From positions 1-64,000 of the forward strand of contig VXIS01000217.1 in NCBI GenBank assembly GCA_008704415.1: 64,000 nucleotides of DNA, written 5' to 3'. The notes beneath the pieces were generated by a model. The model was not told the origin of the DNA. It worked only from the letters and a program-made list of their open reading frames with translations, and made no database searches. Below are positions 36,170 through 46,179 of the stretch, piece after piece. The position numbers and the translations under genes are program-made. Each line of letters opens with the position of its first letter. Within the stretch, counting starts at the first letter, position 1. The DNA is from Sphaerosporella brunnea. Lineage: Eukaryota > Ascomycota > Pezizomycetes > Pezizales > Pyronemataceae.

Positions 36170-36454
36170 CTCGGGGGATTTTTAAGTATTCGGACACGTA
36201 ATTTACCCGGCTTTGGGCAGAGATTGTCCACCGGTTGCCCTCCCTCCCTCATACTGCTCGAACACCTACCTCTACGGATTATTGTACGCGCCATGATGTG
36301 GCCAATAGATTGGGTAACTCTGGTAGCTGTGGGAGATGGCCGTAATACGGACGATTGGGAGCTGAGGGGAACTCGGCGGAGCTCCTCTAAGCCGGACAAA
36401 TGCCTATCCAAAGCCGGGTAAATTGTGTGTCCGAATACTTAAAAATCCCCCGAG
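36170..36454. mobile_element. MITE with TA target-site duplication (285 bp)
   Basis: Inverted ends of about 51 bp (36170-36220 and 36404-36454) start CTCGGGGGATTTTTAAG, followed by TATTCGGACAC and AATTTACCCGGCTTTGG. They differ at about four positions. TA flanks both sides (36168-36169 and 36455-36456). The interior is non-coding. It shares CGGACA-N4-TTACCCGGC with the MITE at 1476-1748. It lies 145 bp upstream of the next gene's first ATG, so it may contribute to that promoter. Confidence 0.85.
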
Positions 36455-36599
36455 TACCGGAGCTCCAGCCCATGAGATTAATATTGCTGCGCATTTTGAT
36501 GGTTGATGTGGTAGTACTCTATGTATCAAGTACTTACATACTCCTGAGGCTCATCTCGCTGAGGATCGTCGATCACATGTCAGCACTCAATAAGCTATA

Positions 36600-37608
36600 A
36601 TGGATAAAATCGCTGACCCGCAGTCAGTTGAACTCAGTTCCGTTGTCCTCCAGACGAGGCCAGTCACCTATCTGACCCCCCGTACCTCGTCGAGTCGGAT
36701 GGACTTCCCTGCCGAACATATTCATCCGCATCGCCTCTACAATCCTAGCCTTTTGCCGGAAGCCGTGCTTTCGATGCAGTCAACCAAGGGATCCATCAAT
36801 GACCGTGTCGCCGCGGCGCAGGACGCCACATTCAACCGGCAAGTCCACAACCCCCCCGAAAAACCTAGAAGACATCGATCGAGCACTTCTTCGAGGCGAA
36901 GTCTTGGCGGGTTAAAACCTAGGAGCGGCGAGTGGGGTGATCCAGAGTATGCCGACCCCTTTCCCGCCGTGCGACAGAGTGTCTGACTCGCACCCCAGGA
37001 AGTTAGCCACCGCAATGCGAACCATGGGCCAGCAGCAACATTCGCAACGGGAAACATGCACTGGCGCACTCCAAGTAAAGCTAGATGAGCTTCAGGAACT
37101 GAACGCCAAGATGGAGGGCTTGTGTAGTTCGGCGAAGGAACTGCTGGAAAGCTTTGGGAGCGAAGACACGAGTTTTCGCACCGAGTTTAAGTCACAGTTG
37201 GAGAGTCTGGAACGGTTTAAGGACGAAAGAATGTCTATCGATGCGATGCGCGAGCGCCTCCACGTGGAGCAAAGAAAGGTTGAAGACTTTGAGAGGCGGA
37301 TTGAAAGGGTACAATCCAAGGTTGAGAGGCAGAAAGAGAAGGAGGCAGGCAAGAAAAGAGTATCATGTGAGTTGAATTGCGGATAAAAGAGACCTACCAG
37401 TTTTGGGAACAGCCTAACGAGTCTCGCCTTAGGGAGAGTGCGATTCCTTTGGGGATTCTTAGCAATGCTGGTGATACTCTGGCTACTGGCAACGGCCGGC
37501 AGTGATGGGGACTATATGCTTGACAACCTAACCGAGAGTCAGCCTATCAAGCTGGTGTCGCCTAGTCTAAAGAACGGCCACGACTTGGAAGAGTTCCCAC
37601 TGGAGTAG
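36600..37608 (+). CDS. Uncharacterised coiled-coil protein with a C-terminal membrane segment
   Basis: Exons 36600-36946, 36999-37366 and 37433-37608 give 296 aa. A later ATG at 36699 (MDFPAEHIHPHRLYNPSLLP) would give 263 aa, and I cannot decide between them. I do not recognise the family. The N-terminal third is polar and basic (RRHRSSTSSRRSLGGLKPR). The middle is a strongly helical, charged coiled coil (about residues 145-235: LDELQELNAKMEGLCSSAKE through VEDFERRIERVQSKVERQKE). One hydrophobic segment follows, FLWGFLAMLVILWLLATAGS, then about 40 residues. A membrane-anchored coiled-coil tether of the ER or nuclear envelope is a guess. The exon phases agree throughout, which supports a real gene. 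Confidence 0.75.
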
Positions 37609-38679
37609 ACATGCTTGTCAATACTTTTTACCAAGGGAAGGGAGCCAGATGTATGAGAACGTTGAGTAGATTTTCATTTGTTGAGCTTTGCATCCTCTGG
37701 AGTTCGGTGTCCATTTGTTCCATTTACTGTTGTATTTTACCTTCTCGCGCATGCTTTTTCTTGTGCAATATATCAACATCCTTATAGAGCTCGTCTCCTT
37801 AATAAACACTATCTACTAGGTAATTACTCAATGTACTTGTCAAGTGAGAGTTTTAAAAGATCGTGATTGACTAGCATCTGGACATAGGTAATTAAACTGC
37901 ATAATGGCGTCGGTGTAAGAGTAAGTAGAAATTCAGCAGTTCACCAGGGGTCACTCGGGGAGCTAATTAGGGGTCGATGCCATCATACATTTTCTGGAAG
38001 CAATACAGTGCTTATGTCAAAACTACACTGAAAAAAAAAAATTTGCACCGAGAGTCCTATCCGAGTGACAGGCTATGAAGAAGTCTTTTTTTTTGACCTT
38101 CTTCAACGTCAAACAACACTGTTCATACCCGCTAGACACTCGGTGTACACTTCATTTAGGGGTTCCCCAGCCAGGCAACAGTGGCTGGCGGCGGGTATCT
38201 GCTTTAACCGGAGAAAGCGGCGAAAATGAACCGTCGAGAGCGGCACGCTGCTGAAAGGTGAAGACGGACATTTATGAGTAATCGCCATCCTTCTCGTCCA
38301 ATGAACCGTAGGAAGTTGGCACTCATCCTTCAGGTGGGTTTTTTGCTTGTGTATATTGGAAACAAGAGATGTTGATTTCTTGACCGAAAGAAGGAACTAA
38401 CTACTGAGCAAGCAGAACGGCAGAAAACACAGCTACTTAAGATGAGTGCGGAGGCCGGCGGGCCTGATCCTCCGGTAGGAGCTTGAGCCAGACCGGCGGC
38501 GGAGCTTGAGCAAGACCACCGGCGAAAGCAAGACCAGCGGCGAAGCCTGAGTAAGACCGGCGGTGAAGCCTGAGCAAGACCGCCCCCGACCAGAAATTTT
38601 GTTTTGTTTTAAATCATACAACGTACACGACCCGACCAGAAATGGAAACAACCGACAGAGCACCCTATGGCTTGACCGA
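37609..38679. other. Left part of transposon-rich island
   Basis: No gene. It contains an imperfect inverted region at about 38046-38155 and a 23-bp tandem repeat at about 38479-38584 (listed separately). Confidence 0.5.
38479..38584 (+). repeat. 23-bp tandem repeat, about 4.5 degenerate copies
   Basis: The unit is close to GAAGCCTGAGTAAGACCGG plus CGGT. Copies differ by a few substitutions and one small deletion. It ends about 95 bp left of the foldback element. Confidence 0.7.
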
Positions 38680-39220
38680 GTGATACACTATGATTCGGTG
38701 CACGCGCACGCTCCGAATCATATGGTGCAAGGCGCTTTAAGCGTACACCTTCACTGGTTTGGGGTTACCCGGTTGAAACTAGAGGGGCGCCGACCTTTAG
38801 AGAGCAGAACAACCAGGAAAATAGTTTGTAAAAGCACCATACGATTAAAGAGAAGGATGTTCTGAGCAAGTTCGTGCTCTCCAATTTCAATTTGGTGTTG
38901 TGGTGGTGGAGAAGTAAGAGTATGAAATTCCCAGACGTTACCCCCAGTAAGTGGCCGACTCTAAGGATTTTGGTGGGTCTCGCTCAATCACTCGCAGTTC
39001 GCACATTCATACCCTTAGTTCTCCACCTCCACAAGACCAAATTCAAATCGGAGATCGTAGACTTGCTCAGAACATCCTTCTCTTTAATCGTATGGTGCTT
39101 TTACAAACTATTTTTCTGGTTGTTCTGCTCTCTAAAGGTCGGCGCCCCTCTAGTTTCAACCGGGTAACCCCAAACCAGTGAAGGTGTACGCTTAAAGCGC
39201 CTTGCACCATAGTGTATCAC
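38680..39220. mobile_element. Near-perfect foldback element with a nested hairpin insertion
   Basis: The 160-bp arms (38680-38871 after removing a 32-bp insertion, and 39061-39220) are inverted with a single mismatch and enclose a 189-bp loop. The tip is GTGATACACTATG. Only the left arm carries 32 extra bases (38693-38724). These form ATTCGG...CCGAAT and end in TATG, duplicating the TATG just before them (38689-38692), so they look like a small hairpin insertion with a 4-bp duplication. No obvious target-site duplication flanks the whole element. It has no coding capacity. Confidence 0.85.
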
Positions 39221-39558
39221 ATATGCTCGCTTAAAAAAAACCCACATAATTTTAGTGGGGGGTCAAACCACAAAATACGCCCCTCGCGGGGGGTATCCTC
39301 TATAATAGCCGTTAAATTTTTCCCAGGTGCTTCAGCTGTGGCGTCGTCTCTCAAACAAAGCTTTATCCCCTACACGCTCATATTCTGTCGATCGGACGCA
39401 CTTCTGTTTTGAGTTAGAGTGAGGTGTAGCGGTGATTTTTCTGATTGGGCACGGTCAACGTCAAGTGCATCCGTCGCAACCGTCGCAACTCTACCAATCC
39501 GTCGCACGTATCTACTCTACCACCATAGAAATTACAATCAATCTGCGCCCTACCCCCC

Positions 39559-40291
39559 ATGCCACCAAAGCGAAAGGCAGCGCTAGAAAGCGACAATGCG
39601 AGTAAGCGGCCGAAATCGACCCGTAAGGCTGCTAGCCAGGCGACACAGGCGGTGGCGTCCCTGCTGGCAGCCACAAGCAGTTGGGAGGACGGCGATGACA
39701 GAGGATTCCCCGACACAGCCCGCGGAAAGGGAGGAGCTCCGGCGACGGCTCGGCAAAAGGGCGAAGGCAAAAAGGGAGGGGGCCCGGAGGCAGCCCGACA
39801 AGAGGGAGGAGGCTCGGCGGCGGCCCGGCAAGAGGGAGAAGGCTCTGCGGCGGTCCAGCAAGAAGGAGGAGGCTCGGCGACAGCCCGACAGGAGGGAGGA
39901 GGCCCGGCAGCGGCTCCCAAGGAAGGTGGAGGTGGAGCAGGGGTAGAAAAAATCTGCTTTAAAACATTACCTCGTGAGGAACATAAGATGCAGGTTCACC
40001 TACCGTCCAATTGCAATCCAGCGGCGATGAGTGCGGTGGATTGGTTTGAATTGTTTTGGACGGAGGATGATTGGGAGTCGCTTGTCAACAATACAAATGC
40101 CTATGCCCAAAAGTAGCGTACTCCGGATCCAGAAACTGGACGCCCCCCGCGACCCTTATGTGGAAAGTGGCAGCCGGTAACTACGATAGAACTGAAGGCC
40201 TGGGTAGCAATTACAATCGTGAAGGGCGTATATCGCTTTCGTTCCTTCCGTGACTTTTGGCCTATATCAAACTTGGACCATGTTTTTTTGT
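39559..40291 (+). pseudogene. Truncated piggyBac-family transposase
   Basis: The open frame 39559-40116 starts MPPKRKAALESDNASKRPKS. A repeat array of about 50 residues follows, then VDWFELFWTEDDWESLVNNT and NAYAQK, which is the piggyBac N-terminal block. It is interrupted by TAG at 40114-40116. The same frame then continues with KWQPVTTIELKAWVAITIVK and VYRFRSFRDFWP, the next conserved block, and hits a second stop near 40289. No catalytic aspartate region follows. The coding remnant is thus broken by a stop and truncated at its 3' side. Confidence 0.75.
39760..39935 (+). repeat. 30-bp coding tandem repeat
   Basis: About five copies of a 30-bp unit encode RQEGGGSAAA-like decapeptides inside the transposase relic. 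Length is in frame and GC-rich, suggesting slippage expansion. Confidence 0.8.
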
Positions 40292-40962
40292 AAGGAGTGT
40301 CTTAAGAAGCTTGGGAAGTGGTCTAAGAATCGTTTCCGCGATCGCTAAATGCGCTGTTTTGTATGGGCCCGCCGTCAGGGCGGGCGTCGTGTGTGGGCTC
40401 GAGTCTTGTTTCGCGGTCGCGGAGTGCTTTTGATATCACTCGTTGTCACACAGGCAACCAAACTAGCCAAAATAGGAAGTGCGTCCGATCGACAGAATAT
40501 GAGCGTGTAGGGGATACCTCTCTTAAGTAGAAGGTTACTTGATACATATGAAATCGAACCGTACTTAAGCGATTAGACCCCTAGGAGCTAAAGTACCAAT
40601 TGGTGTGATAGTATATCGTTGAAGAGAAATCTGATCGACCTACATACAAACTGGTGTGGCGGTAACGAGGCAGCGACGCTATGCAAACAATCTCTCTTTT
40701 TCTCTGTCGTTGCCTGGCTTTCATTTTTTGGTGCACGAATCACGGATTATCACTATTATCTATCTTATCTTAACGATCTACTCACAACACCACCGATTTA
40801 ACGCAAAAGTCTTGGCTCTAAAAGAAAGTGCGGCTCTTTTGCTTCTGGAGCACCTCAAACCACAAGTATTCGAGCTTCGACCTTCGAATTCAACCCGCTC
40901 TACTTCCATTATCACTCCTACCTCGAAGTCAAAAGGAAATCGAGTTTACCCGACCGAATAGA

Positions 40963-43218
40963 ATGGCTTCCCAACCTGGAAATGGCACACCTACAAGTGC
41001 CGCTCCAACTGCTGGATCCCCCCAACAACTCAATCAGATTGTCATGGAATACTTGTCTAAGAAAGGATACTCCCGAACCGAAGCAATGTTGCGGGTCGAA
41101 TCTGCTCATACCGATGCTGACGGACGTCCTATAATCACGAGGCCCGAAGACTACCCTGAGGTGAAGTACGAGCGCGCCTATCGTGAGTGGGTCTGTTCGT
41201 TATTGCCCGCCGCATGCTAACCATTTAGAACACCTCCGGCGGTGGATCGACAACTCTCTGGATATTTATAAGGTGTGTGCGATCGCTATCTCGCAGTATC
41301 AAAGCTCATTGAGTTTTTTAGCCCGACCTCAAGCGACTCGAATACCCGGTATTCATTTACTTCTATCTGTACATGATCCAAAATGGCCATCTCGGTGCCG
41401 CGAAGACTTTTTGGAAAAATCACATCGCAGAACACGAAGCAGTTCATGCCTACGACCTTCAAGAGTTGTCGCGACTCTCCCATCCCTCCCATGTAGAAGA
41501 GAACCACTTGGCGAAGCTCTATATCGAGAACAAGTACAGAGTCAAAATGCCAAATACAACCAGAAATCTGCTTCTGCATTTTCTCGAGGAGACTGCTGAA
41601 GAGGGGGGACAGACCATGCTAGATATTCTCAACCAGCGCTTCGAGCTCACTTCACTTCCTGGAAGAGCTTCATTGTTTGACAGAGCCGCTGAAGGACAGG
41701 AAGGCGAAGGCATTCAGGGTCATCCCTTCGGACGTGCAGATCTAGCAGATAACGCGCCGCCAGTCAAGCTTGGGGTTTTGCCGATGGACAAGGACATGGT
41801 GAAGGAAGTCGAGGAAGAGCTCAGAGACGAAGATTCCAGACTGAGGGAGCTTACGAGGAGCGACGAACTTGGCATCGCTGCTGCATCTTCGTTGGCGGAC
41901 GAATTCCAAAAGATCAAGAGGGAGGAGAGCGAGGATAGTCCTATGCGCGAGAGCATTCCACTCCCGCCCTACACCGTTGCAGACATCCACGAAGAGGTTA
42001 AACGGGTGAAGGAATATCGAGAGATGATGAAAATAGGTGGAGGACCCAGCACAGCTTTGCCTAGCGTGTGCATGTACACCTTTCACAACACCAATGACGG
42101 GTGAGTCTAAGTCGCATGGTTCCTTGGATAGTCGCTGACCGGCTCCAGTTTACACTGCATCGACTTTTCTCAGGATGCAGAGTTGACGGCGGGCGGCTTT
42201 GCCGAGTCGTATGTTCGAGTCTGGTCCTTGAAAGGAACCCCGTTGGTGTCTATCATTTCCTCGGAAAATCAGCCTACCGCCCCCAAGTCTCGCAGGTTGA
42301 TTGGCCATTCCGGCCCGGTGTACGGAGTGTCCTTTTCCCCAGATCGCAAATACCTACTTTCATGTTCCGAGGACAAGTCCACTCGCCTGTGGTCCATGGA
42401 TACATATACCGCTCTAGTAGTCTACAAAGGCCATGACGCCCCTCTTTGGGATGTTGCCTTTGGCCCATTCGGGCACTACTTCGCTACCGCCAGCCATGAC
42501 CACACCGCGCGACTCTGGAGTTCTGATCACATCTACCCGCTGCGCATTTTCGCGGGCCACTTGAGTGACGTCGAAAAGGTCACCTGGCATCCCAACTCCG
42601 CCTACTTGTTCACCGGATCCACCGACAAGACTGCCCGCATGTGGGACATCAACACCGGCAACTCTGTTCGCCTGTTTAGTGGACACACGGCTCCCGTGAC
42701 TACAATTGCAGCTTCCCCGGATGGCAAGTACTTTGCTACTGCCGGTGAAGACAGTTTGATCAATATATGGGATATTGCTGCCGGTAAACGCCTGAAGACC
42801 ATGCGTGGACACGGAAAGACGAGCATTTACAGCCTCTCGTTTTCGCAGGAGGGAAATGTCCTGGTCAGTGGTGGAGCCGACATGACCGTTCGCTGCTGGG
42901 ACGTTTTGCACGGCACCGGTGCACAGACAGCCGATGTCCCGGAACCGATCAGCGGAGCAGTCCCAGGACTGTCGGGACCCAGTGAACCTACTGCTAAAGT
43001 CGACGGCGCCGGATCAACCAGTAAGCGCAAAGGAAAAGACGTAGTGGCTACGTAAGTCAAATCCGAGTGATATATCCTCATTGTACTGACCGTGATGCAG
43101 ACCGGACCAGCTCGCTGTGTGGTACACAAAAAAGTCTCCTGTTTACAAGGTGCAGTTTACCCGTAAGAACGTGGTTCTTGCTGGTTCGGCGTTCCTGCCC
43201 TCTCAACCCACTGTGTAG
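40963..43218 (+). CDS. TAF5: TFIID/SAGA subunit TAF5
   Basis: This is a WD40 scaffold of TFIID and SAGA. Exons: 40963-41182, 41229-41272 (44 nt), 41322-42100, 42149-43051 and 43101-43218, giving 687 aa. A LisH-type motif (LNQIVMEYLSKKGYSRTEAM) is followed by the TAF5 NTD2 domain (LRRWIDNSLDIYK, PDLKRLEYPVFIYFYLYMIQ, HLAKLYIENKYRVKM). An acidic linker leads to about six WD40 repeats (HSGPVYGVSFSPDRKYLLSC, HDAPLWDVAFGPFGHYFATA, HLSDVEKVTWHPNSAYLFTG, HTAPVTTIAASPDGKYFATA). The last exon completes the propeller (DQLAVWYTKKSPVYKVQFTR). I chose the ATG giving MASQPGNGTP. The in-frame sequence upstream is leader-like. Confidence 0.96.
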
Positions 43219-43428
43219 TAACATTCTTAGCTACGAGACATTGGAGTACAGGGTGCGATTTTCATGTTTGGGTCTTTTTTACGGCGCATAATTGGATGGC
43301 TTTACACACTATTGGGTCTGGGTTTAGCGTTTGTGTTCTGATTTTCCACGCAGTGTAATATTACATAGTATGTACTCGTTTACATGCAAAAGCGAGAAGT
43401 CGCTGTTGCAATGGTTGCTTACTACAAC

Positions 43429-44348
43429 CTACGAGGAGGGCGACTCGGAAGACTCGGAAGGTACTTTTCTCGTTGTGAGCACTTCATCTATCAGACCCAT
43501 TTCCAGCGCGCCCTCCGCAGGCATGAAGTGGTCTCGTTCAAGTAACTTCTCTGTAGTAGTGTGTAAGTATTAGAAGGTAGTAATTTTGATCACCATGGGA
43601 TCATACCAATCTGATCCAGCGTGTGTGGCTTGGTCAAGTGGTTGACATAAATTTGATTCAGTTTTTCTCGCACACGCAGAATCTCTTTCGCATGAATCGC
43701 GATATCACTTCCCAGCAACATCAGCATCACCACTTGGCACGCACAAGGAATAGAAGGGGAACCTACGACGCCTGTCCAGTGTATCCGCCACTGGGCTGAT
43801 GCAACATAATGCTCGCATGCGGCAACGCATAACGCTTCCCCTTTGCGCCGGCAGCCAGCAACAGAGAACCCATCGACGCCGCCTGGCCGACGCAGATGGT
43901 GCTCACGGGGGAGCGGATATACTGCATTGTGTCGTATATCGCCAGACCCGCCGTGACCGACCCGCCGGGGGAATTGATGTACAGATTTATTTGTTTCTCG
44001 GGCGACTCGCCCTCGAGAAATAACAGCTGGGCTACGATCGCGGCGCTGAGGCCATCGTGGACTGGACCGTTCAGGCAGACGATACGTTCTTTCAGGAGGC
44101 GCGAGTAGATGTCGTCTGGGGGGGGGCGGGTTTTTGCGCACAATTTTAGCTACGGTACTGTGCTGAAAGACTTGCATTGGGAGCTGGAGGTGTTACGAAC
44201 AGGTGTGCCAGCCGCCGCCCACTGACTCGTGGACTAGAGGGGTGGGGACGTACCAATCCCGGCTTTGAGATGAGGAGGTGAACGCGCGTGCGAGGGAACT
44301 GCTCCGTAGGCTGCCCGCGCGGCGGGATACTGGGCGCAGAAACGACAT
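43429..44348 (-). CDS. Mitochondrial ATP-dependent Clp protease proteolytic subunit
   Basis: ClpP serine peptidase, a chambered protease of the mitochondrial matrix. Exons (minus strand): 44201-44348, 43767-44115, 43607-43707 and 43429-43550, giving 239 aa. A mitochondrial presequence ([20 protein letters not shown]) is followed by [20 protein letters not shown], whose last residues join across an 85-nt intron ending in a C-run. The nucleophile serine lies in [10 protein letters not shown] and the catalytic histidine in [14 protein letters not shown]. The C-terminal helix [20 protein letters not shown] spans the second junction. [12 protein letters not shown] precedes a short Ser/Glu tail. 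ClpP is absent from yeasts but present in many filamentous fungi, consistent with the organism inferred. Confidence 0.94.
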
Positions 44349-45037
44349 TTGGTGATGGTAATGTGGTGGTGTGGTGCACTCGAAGCTAGTTTAGTTGTCC
44401 CTGAACCGCGCTTGTGCCACTGGCCCTGGCGGCTGTGGTTGCCGCGTGATAGTGGGGATTTGAGTCCTTATGGGTTTTCGGACAACTACCGGCAGAGTTG
44501 TGAATGAATACTCCGGGCTGCGGGATGTTATGGTCATAAAAACAGAAACTAAGCAGATGTGCAAAAACCGAGTGATGGTATATGAAACGGGGCGGTGAAG
44601 CACGTCTCTGAGCTCCGTGGACCTGTCTTTCATGCACTTTTTTTTTCGCAGATTGCTATGGCTATTTAATAGCATTGAAACAGCGGTAATGATCTATTTT
44701 GGATTGTGGCTGCTGGGATAGCATCTGGCTGCATCCGGCGACTCCCACTGCAGGCTGCCGCGGCTTGCACTTGTGCATAATGATCAGCGCGTTCGTCGGG
44801 TCCACGGGTATGCTTCGCAAGGCTGAAAATTGAATTGCTGCAATTTTTTACTGTGCCTTCAATCCCGTGGAAATGCCAGTCTCAATCCACGTAACGACTA
44901 ACCATCATATCAATAGCATATTCTCTAGGCCACTTGCCGATCGCATCTATAGGGATGTGGACCCACCGATCCTCCATTGCATCACCTGGTGTTCGGGATA
45001 CCATCCGCTCAGTTTCCAATCGACGAGCCCCACAACC
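44349..45037. other. Intergenic region upstream of ClpP
   Basis: This contains the ClpP promoter and AT-rich sequence. No other gene is recognised. Confidence 0.45.
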
Positions 45038-45805
45038 CTAACCCGTAAAGTCTTCGTTTCGTTCGGCAACTCGGTCTGAGGCGACCTCTTCCGCTGATTC
45101 CATTACCGCCATGATGTTTCGGGGGTGAAGGTCGGAATGTGTCATGACTATTCGATGATCGGACCGAAGGAATGAGCGTAGCATTTTGGCTTTAGATCCC
45201 ACGGCCTTCCTCCCTTCCGTATCGAGAAGAAAATCATTGAACTCTTCCTCGCTGCCGATCGGGTACCTTGCGATGCGTTCATATCTGCGCAGGTCTTTGC
45301 ATCTTCGTGGGCGGCCACCTCCAAGCGTTAACTTGCCGTCCTCTAGAGAGGGCATCGGGATCGCTCTCAGGTTTTCGAAGATCGGTGTCAACTGATGTTT
45401 TCTGCGATTCATCCAGAGCCGGCCACAGCTTATCCAACCACACTCCATTGATCACAATTATGTTCGGATATCTGTCTTCAGGACTCCGTACACAGCCGGC
45501 GTCGGAACATCGGGTGCACGTTCATTGATGTATTCCAGAGTGTTTGTCTGACCGAAGTGGCTGTGGAAGTAGGCTCGTAGCGGGTTTTTGCGTAGAGGAT
45601 GTACGGTTCGGACACTTGATGTTGTCTGTAGCTGAAGCCCGTCAAGTGGGAACATATTCTCTCCTTTACCGGCGAGTGAGCCAAGACAGCAAACTGTGGC
45701 CACGTGGGGGGAAGTGAGTTGAAAGACGCGCACGAGTCCGCGACGACGTAAGCGAACGCGGACGCGAAGCACAGAGACAGAGGGCTCTTCCCTTTCAAAG
45801 TCAAA
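45038..45805 (-). pseudogene. Broken APH/phosphotransferase-family gene
   Basis: Minus-strand pieces match the fungal phosphotransferase (APH, kinase-like fold) family. An N-lobe-like piece has TLEYINERAPDVPTPAVYGV. A middle piece, IIVINGVWLDKLWPALDESQ, is in a different frame. LRAIPMPSLEDGKLTLGGG shifts again, then comes the catalytic-loop block MTHSDLHPRNIMA. Frame changes near 45460 and 45385 and internal stops separate the pieces, and no single intron with good sites restores them. I therefore call it a pseudogene. The substrate of this family is usually unknown in fungi. The C-terminal end is also missing after the catalytic loop, where a DFG/DWE-type block would be expected. Confidence 0.6.
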
Positions 45806-46179
45806 TTCCTCGCACTCGGCTCACGGAGCTTCCATCTGTTCCGTGGTCAGTTAGCTACCTCTTTCTTTCGTGCATCTGCAACAATTTTTTTTTTACCCGT
45901 TGATCAGTGGTTTGTTGATAACGCAATTATTCTGCAGCTGCGCATTCAAAGGCTGAGGTCCCACATTTGTGAAACATAGCGGGGATACGCAGCTACAACT
46001 AGGACACGTTTAGTCAAGTTGTCTCCAACTCCGACTCTCCTCGTCATCGCCACCCACAGCTCCCTACAGCTTTCTCCATCGCCATTATATCGCCTGCGAC
46101 CGAACTCTGCGATTAAGTAATCGGGGAAAGCTCTCACCAAATTTTCCCATTGCTGGGCCGCTCACACGTTTCCACCAAG
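45806..46179. other. Region between APH pseudogene and VPS10
   Basis: This holds the presumed VPS10 promoter and leader. No distinct signal is seen. Confidence 0.4.

Larger units (their letters stand above)
39365..40515 (+). mobile_element. piggyBac-type transposon relic with 40-bp terminal inverted repeats
   Basis: A 40-bp repeat starting ATCCCCTACACGCTCATATT at 39365-39404 is matched by an identical inverted copy at 40476-40515. Inside is the N-terminal part of a piggyBac-family transposase gene. The canonical TTAA duplication is not directly at these ends: the nearest TTAA is 8 bp outside the right end, and there is none close on the left. The true ends may therefore lie elsewhere or have decayed. 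The catalytic DDE region is missing. It is a non-autonomous, internally deleted derivative. Confidence 0.7.

Noticed and set aside
38046..38155. Imperfect inverted region CACCGAG...CTCGGTG around a T-run as another MITE
   Set aside because: Pairing is patchy beyond the first 11 bases and no target duplication is seen.
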